This document shows positions 46,341-57,400 of a DNA stretch of 64,000 nt, in pieces (position 1 is the stretch's first letter; the number at the start of each line of letters is the position of its first letter). A program made the translations under genes and the position numbers. Where the stretch lies: assembly GCA_027924585.1 (NCBI GenBank), contig BSBM01000779.1:14991501-15055500 (forward strand), written 5' to 3'. The notes below the pieces were generated by a model. It saw nothing but the letters and a program-made list of their open reading frames with translations. It made no database searches and had not been told where the DNA came from. The DNA is from Larix kaempferi (lineage: Eukaryota; Streptophyta; Pinopsida; Pinales; Pinaceae).

Positions 46341-47340
46341 TAAATTTTATTACTCATATTAATATAATATTAATTTATTTAATATTTTTTTATTTTACAT
46401 TTAACTATATTGAATAAAAATTATTATATTTTTTATTTTTTATTCAATATAATTTAATGTAAACTACATTCTTCTTTACTTATATTTATTTCATTAATTT
46501 TAATATCAATTATTTTCTTCTTGATTTATATTTTATATTATTTATTTCAATTATTTTTAGTGCTTTTATTTTTAACTTATATTTAATATCTTTTTTTACT
46601 TTTCTTTTTTATTAACCATTATTTAACTTTTCTTTAATATTAATTAATTATTTTATTTTCAATTTACATTATATTTTATCTTACTTATCTTTATTTTTTA
46701 CACTTATTTAATTTATTTTCTATTTTTATTTAATATATTTTCCTATTTTATTTTTTATTTTACTTTTATTTATTTAAATATTTTTTACTTATATTTATTT
46801 ATTTTATATTTCATTTATGTTTAATATCACTGATTTTATTTTATATTTCATTTATGTTTAATATCACTACTTTTATTTTTAATTTCCATTTAATATCTTT
46901 TTTATTAACTATTATTTAACTTTTCTTTAATATCAATTAATTATGTTATTCTCAATTTACCTTATATTTTATTTTATTTATCTTTAAATGTTTACATTTA
47001 TTTAATTTATTTTTTATTTTTATTTGATATATTTTACTATTTTATTTTTTATTTTATTTTTATTTATTTAATTTTTTTCATTTATATTTTTTTTCTTTTA
47101 TTTATTTATTTCATTTTTTTAATTTACTTTTATTTACATTACTTTATTATTTTTTACTTAATTTAATTTATTTTTATTTATTTATTTTATTCCACTTGTT
47201 TATTTTTTATTCTATTTTAATTCTTTATTTTATTTTACTTATTTCTTTTTACTTTATTTAATTTACTTTGCTTTTATTTAATTTTTTTATTTAATTTACT
47301 TTACTTTAATTTATTTTAGTTTATTTTTATTTTAGTATTT
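46341..47340. repeat. T-rich, nearly G-free low-complexity kilobase
   Basis: The plus strand consists mainly of TTTATTT, TTTAATT and TTTACTT words with almost no G from about 46480 to 47340. An imperfect duplication (TTTTATATTTCATTTATGTTTAATATCACT) occurs twice near 46800-46860. No gene is present. Confidence 0.8.
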
Positions 47341-47385
47341 CTTGGTTGCGTCCGCTGTCCACTAGCAACAACCATATTTTTAAAT

Positions 47386-47421
47386 GTGGTTGATATTCGT
47401 CGATCGGTGAATATCAACCAC
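47386..47421. repeat. Perfect 13-bp hairpin
   Basis: GTGGTTGATATTC and GAATATCAACCAC are exact inverse complements around the loop GTCGATCGGT. The half-phrase GATATACGTCGATCGG recurs about 50 bases downstream, next to the LTR start. Confidence 0.85.
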
Positions 47422-47468
47422 TTTTAAACGTGTGGTCATTGTTGATATACGTCGATCGGAAAATATCA

Positions 47469-47912
47469 TGCTAGTTACAACCAACCAATCTCTTTAATAC
47501 TTACTTGTTATCATATTTATGCAAATTAAATATGGGTTTTGTAATTTCATAAGGAAGAAAGCTAGCTTATAAATGAAGCCTCAAGAAGACACGCATTGAA
47601 TGGTTATAGAAACATCTAGAGATGGCAAAGCATGCCTCTCGGGATTTGAGAACCCACTATTAAGTTTATTTATGTATTAGTAGCTTCTACAAGAAGCAAA
47701 ATCTTTAGAACTTTCTGGACACATGGATTATTCCAGAAAACTGTGATGCATATTTATCTGTTTATGTTTAATACAATGTAGAGCTAAGAGCTGGTTCAGC
47801 TCGGTGTTTCTTTGTGTGCAGTCCAATCTTTCTCTGTAAATATTTCCTTTGTTTAATAAATTAGATGTACAGTGTTGCGTATTTTTCTCACTATCTGCTG
47901 CACCATCTCACA
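47469..47912 (+). repeat. 5' LTR (444 bp)
   Basis: It starts TGCTAGTTACAACC, with a few bases lost relative to the TGTTAGAATTAATTACAACC start of the 3' LTR, and ends CATCTCACA. TATAAAT at 47568-47574 is a likely TATA box. Confidence 0.85.
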
Positions 47913-47914
47913 AT

Positions 47915-47926
47915 TGGTATCATAGC
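47915..47926 (+). other. Primer-binding site
   Basis: TGGTATCATAGC, two bases after the LTR, differs from the standard Met-tRNA site by one base. Confidence 0.8.
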
Positions 47927-49593
47927 TAATTTTACTCTAGCCACAACCCTAGAGCACTTCTTGAAGTTTTATGCGGAGTCTCCACACCTTTCGAGTTTTC
48001 TTTGTGTAGATGTTGTCATAAGGGCTGAGAACAATAGCTAGGGTTCTGTGTAAATATAGTTTGTTTTTAATCATCCCTCTTTAGTTGCGGAGAGCCACAG
48101 ACCGAATAGATTTAATGTCAATGCGGAAGGGCTGAGCCATGAATGATCTAACATATGAGAAGGGATTTGGGAAGATAGAAAAGTGTGAAGCTGCCATTGT
48201 TTGTAGCCTTTGGTTGAGTTCAAACTCCGGTGGTTTTGAAGCCTATTCCTTAGTTCTATGAGTTGTGAGTTGATGCAACATGAATTTTGTCAAAGCCAAA
48301 GCAGAGAGGAGCTGCCATCATAATTATCCCTCTAGACATGGGCTAGTTAAGGTCGCAGATTTGTGAAGTGAGAAAGTGTTGAAAGCCCGCATGAGGCGGT
48401 GGCTGAAGGAGGCGCCATTCACTTGGAGACTACCTGGAGAGAGGGTCTCGATCTGCATTGAAGAAACACCCTCAAGATCAATAAATACCCAGAGGCCTTC
48501 GAAGCAACTGTGGCTGAAAGGAGTAGCGTATTCACCAAAGGGTTGGTTGAATGGAACGAAGGGGCTGGTCGCAACATGGGTAAGAGGAGAACCCGTGAAT
48601 TGTTGAAAGGTTATGAAGTAAAGAGGTGCCGAAGTTCTGTGACTAAGTGTGCTGATCGCTGCTGGAAGTTGTGACATTGTTGGTGTTGTGTGAATGCTTT
48701 TGTAGTAATGTTTAAAAAAGGGGGCACTGCAAGAAGTAGTTGCGAGGTAGTGAGAAAGGTCGTGAAAGAGAAGAGTCATTTAGAGCACTTCCTCATCCAA
48801 GACTGACTTCGTAAGAAGACAACCCGTGAGTTGTTCAAAGGTAAGGGTAGTAGCCCATGGTAGAAGTGGAGCACGTAAATGGTTGCCGAGAATGGAATTC
48901 GACCTATAGAGTCTGGTGAGAAAGGTGAGGACTGTAGCCTATGAAATTGAATTATGTGGAGAAGAAAACCCCTGACGTTGCATTTCTTTTTAAAAGGGCC
49001 ATTCCAAGAAGCGATCGTCGAGCAGTGAGAAAGGCTAACAAAGAGAAGAGCCTCTGTGCTTCTTATTAGAAACTTGTTTTCTAGTTGAAGTGGTTTTGAC
49101 ATACTCAGAGGCTGGGTGCTTCCACAATATAGTGGTTCAGATGGTTGTAAGAAGCCACTGTGACTGAATTGACTGAATTTTCGGCATCTTCTGAAGAAAT
49201 TCAAGTTGTTCCTGCACTAGCCGCATTTAGCCGCAATCTCGTAAATCCTGCTTACTCTTGCGGATGAATATTGTGAAGGCTGAAGCCTGGAGTTGAACTT
49301 TGAGTTGAGTAGAAGCTCAAAAGCATTTACACTGTAGTTGTGTTTGATGATGAAGATAGTGCATTCATATGCCTATCACCTGTTAATGGTTGATGCTCCC
49401 AGGGTGTAGTGGTTGAGCAGATTCAAAGAAAATAATCTTGAATGAAATTGAAATTGGGCCTTTACAGAAGGAATCCTATGTGTTTCTACATTGGCAGAGT
49501 TCAGCCGTGTAGAAGAAGAGGGTTGTTGCCCATGTTTAAAGAAATTGAGTTCAGAAGAGAAAAAGCTCAATATATTTTCAGCAATAGCTATGG
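47927..49593 (+). other. Long leader of the non-autonomous element
   Basis: About 1.7 kb precedes the first sense ORF. It contains internal similarity between roughly 48720-48790 and 48995-49065 (CAAGAAG...GTGAGAAAGG...AAAGAGAAGAG). Two abutting antisense frames, 49204-48776 and 48779-48324 (142 and 151 codons), are open but have no recognisable domain. Confidence 0.6.
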
Positions 49594-51392
49594 ATGAGAA
49601 AGGGAACCGAGAAGAAAGATATGGCAAAGAGCAAAAGACTCAAATTGGCTAAGGAAAAGAAATTCAAGTCTTGCATTGCAGATTTGTATACTGTAGCAGA
49701 GATTAAAATTGAAGAAGTTTGTCATAATTTTCTATCAATTCCAGTTTTCTCAGGTAAGAATTATGAATTTTGGTCAATTAAAATGAAAACTATGCTTCGT
49801 GCAGAAGGATTATTGAATTTTGTTGAAAATGAATGTAATGAACCTTGTGATGAGGCAAGTGATGTCTTGCATTATATCTCATTCAGAAAGGCATGGAAGA
49901 TAGTGTTTTCCACATTGTTGCTTGTGCAACTAGTGCTAAAGATGCTTGGGAATGCTTGAGAAGAAAATTTGGTGTAAGGGGGAGTAACACCAATCAACAT
50001 CAAGCTGAGCTACATGGTGTAGAAATTCAGAATGTAGATGCAGTTGTCATTGACAATGTTGAGAGTTGTAATGAGTTTAAAGAACTAGCTGTTGAAGCAG
50101 AGGATAAGATTGAAGATGCAAAGATTAGAGATGTAAAAGAAGAGAAAAGCAATGGTGAAAATATTTTGATGAAAGATGAAAGCAGCCCTATAGACGATGC
50201 AACACAAGGCAAAGTTGAAATTAAAATGGATGAAAATGTTATTGTTGAACATGAAGTTGAATTTTATGAATTTCATAAAAAAATTAATGTTTTAGACAAT
50301 CTTCAGAATGATGTGATAGGAGTTGAAGCACATACAATCGAAGAAAATTTTGCAGAAGAGAAATCTGAAAGGGTAAATAAAGAAGTCTTCTTGTGTGTTG
50401 TAGAACAATTTGAAAGAATTGAAGATTGCATGCATCGGAATTCCACAGAAGTGGAATATAAACTTGAAGAAATTGACAACAATTTCATTGTTAATGATGA
50501 ATATTTCAAAATAATGGATACTGCAGATGATGAGAATAAGAACAACATCGAAGAAAAGTCATAGATGAAAGTTGAATGTAGACCTGTAATTTATGATGAA
50601 GAATTTCTGGGTGAAGCTGAAAAGATTGCACTTGAAAATGAAATTAAATTAATTTTTAATATGATCAATGGTGAAGAAGGTTCACTTTCTGCAGAATGCA
50701 ATGAAGATGGAAATGTTGTAGATGTTTTTGATGAAGTGAAATTTAGGATTGCATCTCAGGAAGTACATGAAATAGAAGAAAATTCAGAAGTAAAAATTTC
50801 ATAATCTGCGGAAGCTAATGAAGAATTATGTACATATGATGAAACTCTTGAAAATATGATTGAATAAATGTTTAAAATGGGTATAAAGTTGAAATCAACA
50901 GAAAGAATTTTGAATGCAGAAGAAGAAAATGTAAATAAAGATGATATAAGTTTAATTGCTACAAAAATAATTTAAGAAATTGAAGCTGAAATGAATGGTT
51001 ATGATGAGAATGGAAGCGCAAATGCTGTAAATAATGAAGAAAATGTACATATTGATCAGACGGAAATTGAAGAACAATTTGAGAATTAAATCTTTGCAAA
51101 ATGGAATCCTAAATAGATCAAGCACTACTATCAATTGATTTCATGGCAACAGCCTGTTCAAAATAAGATGGATATGTTACAGCTTAAAAGTTTTGAGTAC
51201 AGTTGGAAGAAAGCCATTGAAGACTTTGATGATGCTGATGGAAGAATGAGGCCCAAAGATGCTGAAGATAGAAGATTTGAAGAATAAAATAAAACGGTGA
51301 AGCTAAAGAAGAAAGTGAAAATGAAGAAACCTAAGCACAACTGGTTCAAATTTTTGCATCGTCAAAGATGGAAAAGTTGCAAACAAATTTGA
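49594..51392 (+). pseudogene. Gag-like N-terminus joined to a long acidic unknown protein
   Basis: The first part (49594-49890) is basic, then reads IPVFSGKNYEFWSIKMKTML, a copia-type gag N-terminal domain. A frameshift near 49870-49893 moves to the frame with DSVFHIVACATSAKDAWECL, the normal continuation of that domain. Instead of a zinc knuckle and pol, the frame then runs on for about 450 codons of Glu/Asp-rich sequence. Near the end come QLISWQQPVQNKMDMLQL, DFDDADGRMRPKDAED and a basic tail (KLKKKVKMKKPKHNWFKF). Stops at 50562, 50802, 50865, 50973, 51087, about 51114 and 51285 interrupt it without shifting frame. I do not recognise the acidic part. It may be a family-specific accessory or structural extension. 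Confidence 0.7.
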
Positions 51393-51495
51393 GTTTGCAG
51401 AATTATGTATTTTTTGAATATGGCCTAGGTTTTATTTTGGAATCATTTTGTAAGCTGGCATTGCTGATGTATCATGTTTTGTTTTTGGGTTGTAA

Positions 51496-51507
51496 TTAAG
51501 GGGGATA
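51496..51507 (+). other. Polypurine tract
   Basis: AATTAAGGGGGAT lies immediately before the 3' LTR start. Confidence 0.75.
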
Positions 51508-51508
51508 T

Positions 51509-51960
51509 TGTTAGAATTAATTACAACCAACCACCCTCTTTAATACTTACATGTTGTCATACTTATGCAAATTAAATATGGGTTTTGTTATTTCATAAGG
51601 AAAAAAGCTAGCTTATAAATGAAGCCTCGAGAAGGCACTCATTGAATGGTTGTAAATGCATCTAGAGATGGCAGACCATGCCTCTCGGGATTTGAGAACC
51701 CACTATTAAGTTTATTTATGTATTAGTAGCTTCTACAAGAAGAAAAATATTTAGAACTTTCTGGACACATGGATTATTCTAGAAACTTGTGATGTATATT
51801 TATCTATTTACGTTTAATACAATGTAAAGCTGAGACCTAGTTCAGCTCGGTGTTTCTTTGTGTGTAGTCCAATCTTTCTCTATAAATATTTCATTTGTTT
51901 AATAAATTAGATGTACAGTGTTGTGTAAATTTGTCCCACTATCTGCTGCGCCATCTCATA
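51509..51960 (+). repeat. 3' LTR (452 bp)
   Basis: It begins TGTTAGAATTAATTAC and ends CATCTCATA, the terminal CA having become TA. It matches the 5' LTR throughout with moderate divergence, including TATAAAT at 51614-51620. Confidence 0.85.
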
Positions 51961-52440
51961 GTTAATAGACGATTAACTTCTCTCAGTCGTCAGTATTATG
52001 CATCTGAAGTACATTAAGTGATAAACTTCATAAACAAACAAAGCCTAGTTTGTCTTTTCCGGAGGTTCATGATGTTAATGTGAGGCCACATGTAGTGCAA
52101 CATATAAAATTTTGCAAGGTTAACATGTTGCATCAATGGTGTAATTGAAATTGTGAAATTTTAATTTTCAATTAAAATATATGTTTTTATTGAGTTTAAT
52201 TTACAATTAAAAGATAACAATCTACCCATTTACCCATGTTTTTAGTTGATCATGTACGCTTAAATCAAGGGTGGAAGGGTGGAACCAAAAAACCTACTAA
52301 TGACACATACAACTCAAAAGTAACATTGAGTTAAAATGTGAGATAAATATAATATGCCCTTTCTAGAGGCAATTCATTAAAAAACACATTGAAATTGAGA
52401 TTGTACTATGATGTTCTCCCCGTCCTTTGTCAAAAGAATT
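51961..52440. other. AT-rich intergenic DNA
   Basis: No gene, RNA or further repeat was recognised. Confidence 0.4.
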
Positions 52441-52630
52441 TTAATAACATTGTTTTTCCAATGTATGGACTATTTTGGATTCCTCAACTATTATTGCACA
52501 TGAACTTGCACATACCAAGCTACACCAAATCTTGTTTAATAACTTTGTTTTTCCAATGTATGGACTATTTTGGATTTCTCAACTATTATTGCATGTGAAC
52601 TTGCACATACCAAGCTACAACAAATCTTTC
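52441..52630. repeat. Tandem duplication, 95 bp x 2
   Basis: TTAATAACATTGTTTTTCCA at 52441 recurs with a small change at 52536. Both copies continue through ATGTATGGACTATTTTGGAT, TTGCACATACCAAGCTACA and an AAATCTT end. The short frames here reflect the duplication. Confidence 0.85.
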
Positions 52631-53700
52631 ACGGAAGTGGAGTTGTCTATGTATTATTCATGATGCAAATCTTATGGTAAAATATATTTATTGGGCACAA
52701 GTTTTGCTAATATAGAGCCAGTGATGTGATACATTGTGATACATTTTTTCCATTCAAATTGACAACCATGGGATTCAATTTAATTTTCAATATGTTTTTG
52801 TGGGGGAGAGTCAAAATTTGTATCAACTAGTTCATGGTTCCTACGTTCTTTTTTGGGTCATTCACTTTCCCTTAGCTATAAATAGATAAGAAGAAAGCGC
52901 TCTCAACTTCAAACTTGTTTAGAAGTTTTTTAGCCCATGAGTAAAAGTAATTGTTGTTTCAACCAATTACTAAGACTACAAGAATAATAAAATATTATTT
53001 TTTTAACATGTAACAAATAAATCATTTTAAAAAAATGTGAATAGATAAGTGAAAAGATTTTAGCAACAAAACCTATAAATTGTAACTTGGAAGTATTGGA
53101 AGTGTACAAAGTGGGATTTGGAGCCTCCCAAAACAAAACATGCCTTTGTCTAGTCACAAGTCTTAATCCAACTCAATATCAAAATAACAAAAAAAAATCA
53201 TGTTTAAGAAAAAACACAGGATAGTTTCATTAATAAATAGTTTGTGGATGGTGGGTGAGTGGGTTAATTCCTTCATGTTGCACTATTGAATTTGAAAATT
53301 GACTTATCTTATTAAGGAAGGGCACAAAGGCTAGGGAGAGGCACTAAAAGGAAGGGCACAACCTCATATTGGAACAATGCTAGGACAATATAAGAAAGAA
53401 AGAGCAAATGGAATGAAAGAAAATCCATCCCATTGAAAGCAAACTCACTCAATCAAATAGGAAAGTTTCACTCAAGTGAGAAAGTTTCAATCTCCATTAT
53501 TACATATATAATAACATGCCACCTAATGCAGGCAACTCATATAGTCATACATATATCTTAACAAGCTTATTATTAAAATTAATACTGATTTGAAAAAATA
53601 ATTAACCTTAAAAAATATGTCCAATCAAATTGTTTGCCCGTTATTTAATACAGTTTGTTAAAAAAATTAACTGTATTTTGATGGGTAAAATGCTTCATGC
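52631..53700. other. AT-rich intergenic DNA upstream of the YSL gene
   Basis: No gene was recognised. The stretch may include distal promoter sequence of the downstream transporter. Confidence 0.4.
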
Positions 53701-53771
53701 CATCCCTGCTCCCGGTCCCGGTTCTAAATATGATGCCATCCCTGCTCCCGGTCCCGGTTCTAAATATGCGT
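53701..53771. repeat. 36-bp tandem duplication upstream of YSL
   Basis: CATCCCTGCTCCCGGTCCCG through TTCTAAATATG is repeated head to tail at 53701 and 53737 with no differences in the shared part. It is a GC-rich island in AT-rich DNA about 715 bases before the ATG, within the likely promoter. Confidence 0.85.
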
Positions 53772-54485
53772 GCATGAGTGTTCAAAGTCTCAGCTGACAA
53801 CTGCTTTTACGTCGCAGCCACTTGAAGGTGAAATCCTATGAAATTATTTAGAAACCTGAAGCCACCCCAGTTCCGCTGAAGGCGCTTAGTGCTTTGAAAC
53901 AGCCAACAACCGGGGCTGCCCTTCCAGCTGGACCCGAAAATGATGAACAACTGATGCCTAATTTTAGTGTTGCTTTCGTATTTCAAAAGAAGAAAGAAAT
54001 CGGTTCCTTCAGTTCTGAAGATTATCTGTACTTAATTGCATTTCATAAATGCGCCTCTTGCGTTTTTAGCATTTTTTCTTTATTTTAACGATCCAGCTTT
54101 ACCAACTCTCATCTTCCCAGTTGTATTGTATGAGAAAAAGAAGAGGAAACATTTAGGGGCAAATTCTTAGGAACATTTCTGCCCAATTCTTATCAACATT
54201 TAATCTTCGAAATGTTTGACAGATTTTTATGAGATTTGTGGTTGGAAAGAGGATTATTTTCTATAAAATTAGCATACTCTACTCTATTCACAGATTAATT
54301 TGGTTTGTTTCTATATTCATTGCATTTCATCTTGTCTAGATTCAATGCACTGCGACCTAATCAGATATCAAGGCTAGGTTTAAATAGACAAAATCCAGCA
54401 AACCTAAGGAAGGATCAAGTGGAACAAAAACGCAACAACACTTGGTTGAAGAGTACAACTCTTTTTTTCTGCAAAATCTGTAAAC
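53772..54485 (+). promoter_or_regulatory. Presumed promoter and 5' leader of YSL
   Basis: The stretch lies between the 36-bp duplication and the start codon. A mixed-composition segment (about 53780-54090) contains a 64-codon frame with no known domain and could be 5' UTR or a leader exon. I cannot place the transcription start. Confidence 0.35.
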
Positions 54486-57400
54486 ATGGATTATACTGAA
54501 CGGAGCAGTACTATTGAGTTAGAAGATGGAAGGGCAGACCTGGTGAAGCGAGCTGTTCCCAAGTGTAGGCCGGATAACGAAATTCCCGGACAAGATAATG
54601 TGCTTGGTGATGAGCTGAGCATTGAACAAATATTTGCCAGCAAGCAAGTGCCTGCATGGTGGGAGCAAATCACATTCAGGGGAATGTTTGTGAGCCTGAT
54701 CATTAGTGCCCTGCTCAGTGTAATCGTCATGAAACTCAATCTCACAACTGGAGTCATCCCTTCCCTTAATGTATCCGCTGGACTGTTGGGATTCTTCTTG
54801 ATCAAATCCTGGGTTAAAGTCATGGACAGGTCTGGGCTACTGAAGACTCATTTCACTAGACAAGAGAATACTGTCATACAAACTTGTGTGGTTGCTTCCA
54901 CTGGTATAGCTTTCAGCGGTATGTAATCTCGCTTGTTGATTACTCTTCAAATCACAAGCAATACCCTTTTCTGATTTTGGAGTGGTTTTGGGATTATTAC
55001 AAGCAATACCATTTTCTTTCTAAAACCGTTCTGAATGTGTACAGGAGGATTTGGATCATACCTGTTAGCTATGAGCAATAAGATTTATGCCGAAGTGGGC
55101 AACATACCGGGGAATAATCAGCGTGACACGAAGGATCCGGAACTTGGTTGGATAATTGTGTTTCTCTTAGTCGTGAGTTTTTGAGGCCTTTTTGGTGTGG
55201 TGGCTCTAAGGAAGGTAATGTACTTCTTTTTGGTTTTGCAACTGTAAGTAGTTATGTAAATCATATATTCACAAACATGTAGTAATTGTTTTTTTTTCCT
55301 TAGTCGTTGCTCACTGTGAGGAGCAAATCATAATATTCTTCACATTATGTTGAAATCAGTTGTTAGCTTGAGGACCCAATTGATTTGCTTTAAAACAGGA
55401 AGGAGCCATTCGGAATCATGTTTTTAGGAAATCGTTTGTTAGCTTGAGGACCGGATTGGTTTGCTCTAAAACAGGAAGGAACCATTAGGAATCATGTTTT
55501 TAGGAATTATGTTTTCAAAGAGAAACAGTCCTTGTACTTAGTCAATTGACTTCTTAAATCTTGTTGCAGATAATGATTATCGACTACAAGCTTACTTACC
55601 CAAGTGGCAGTGCAACAGCTGTACTCATAAATGGATTTCACACACCGCATGGATCCAAAGTTGCAAGGTATTATGATAAGTGATTTTCATTTTCTTTCTT
55701 GTTACATCGATAGGTGTTTAGATATTATCTTAGATTTTGGACTTCATTGAGTGGATCAACAAGATTAACTTGAGTGTAACAAGTGTTTAACAAGATTAAC
55801 CTGAGTGTAACAAGTGTACAATAAAGATTCATTTCATGGTAGTTTTATCTTGTTATGCTCAAATGCATCTTGATTAAGATTTAAATAAATTAGGTTAAGC
55901 CATGATTAAGAAAATGGGTATATTTATTAAATAGTATTTGTGACTGTGCTAGTTTAGTTTGTTTGTGTAGAGACAGGATACCTACCAACTTGAAGAAAAA
56001 ATGATGCTGAAAACACATTTCTATATGGATATTAGTAACAAAATTTCCTATTTGAAAACATGTTAATATAGCCGTGTTTTTTCTTTCAACCAATGAGATG
56101 TACAATATTAACAGAGATAGTCATCCCAAAGATTTGATCTTGTAACCGGACCATGAGTGAGATCTACAGTATTAATAGAGGTAGTCCAAAATAGTATAGC
56201 AGTTATCCAGCTGAACAGTTTCATCTAAATTATTATAAAGTCCAAAATTGCATTACAGTTTACTTTTAGTTTTGTACAGATCAATATGGATTTTGAAAGA
56301 TAAATTAACTGTTTTCTGTGGTAATTAAACATTGAAAAAAAATTAGTTATTTATTAGAACAAAGTTTTTAGTTAGTACTGAAGGGAACTATAATATTTAT
56401 GGAACAGAGTAAAAACTTGCATTAAAATTTGTTTAAAATTTCCATACTATCCCTTGCTATAACACTAATTTGTAATTTTCATACTATCTCCTGCTATAAC
56501 AGTAGAATGCATATTGCAGGAAGCAGGTGCGGTATCTTGGAAAATACTTTGTCTTCAGCTTCTTTTTCGGCTTTTTCCAATGGTTCTACACAGCTGGGAA
56601 CGATTGTGGTTTTGCTAATTTCCCCACTTTAGGATTGAAAGCTCGTGACAATAAGTAAGTGTAATTTACTTCTAATAACACCTTGATTTTCTTTTCTTCT
56701 GATTGTGATGATATTTCAGGAATTTAACTGGTTGTGGAATTGCAGATTTTACTTTGATTTCAGTTTGACATACATTGGAGCTGGTATGATTTGCCCACAC
56801 TTGGTCAACATATCATTAGTAGTGGGTGCAATTGTTTCATATGGTATCATGTGGCCTCTCATTTGGAACCGCAGAGGGGACTGGTATAATTCAGATCTTC
56901 CTGCCAACAGCATGAGCGGTCTCCAAGGTTACAAGGTATGTGAATAAGTTTATTAATTTTATTCAGATAAAAGTGAGTTTTATAGAGTATATACTGAACC
57001 TCTTTTGGATTTTAACATATCATTTTTTGTTTTCAGAAACTTGGTTTTATAAGTTCACATTTTTAAGTAATCTCTTTTCGAATTATTATTACATAAAAAA
57101 TTGATTATACATTTTTTAAATTACATTTTAAATATATAAATATAAATATATAAATAGATTCAACTTCCTCAAATATTCATAATACACCTGGATTGCTGTA
57201 ATCTCATCAACAACTACTCAGATATACAGATTTTCTATATCCCTGTTTATGAAGGTTAAAATAGATTAAATTTATACTTATTTTTTTAATCCCTGGATTT
57301 ATCGTAATTGTAAATAGTAACAAGGTGCAATCAAATAAACTATTATTTGGTTTGTAACAAGAACATCAATATTTTGCGCAGGTGTTCATAGCCATTGCAC

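Larger units (their letters stand above)
47469..51960 (+). mobile_element. Non-autonomous LTR retrotransposon with gag-like and acidic ORF
   Basis: Two homologous LTRs (47469-47912 and 51509-51960) enclose 3.6 kb with a primer-like site, a 1.7-kb leader, a gag-like start joined to a long acidic reading frame, and a purine tract. No protease, integrase, reverse transcriptase or RNase H motif is present. No clear target duplication flanks the element. It would depend on another element for movement. Confidence 0.85.

Noticed and set aside
47469-51960. Target-site duplication around the acidic-ORF element
   Set aside because: The five bases before the 5' LTR (TATCA) do not match those after the 3' LTR (GTTAA).
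54486-55081. YSL exon 1 read-through frame and the 54884-55081 frame as separate small genes
   Set aside because: Both are explained by intron 1 sequence beside a consensus donor and acceptor. The spliced six-exon model gives a full-length transporter.
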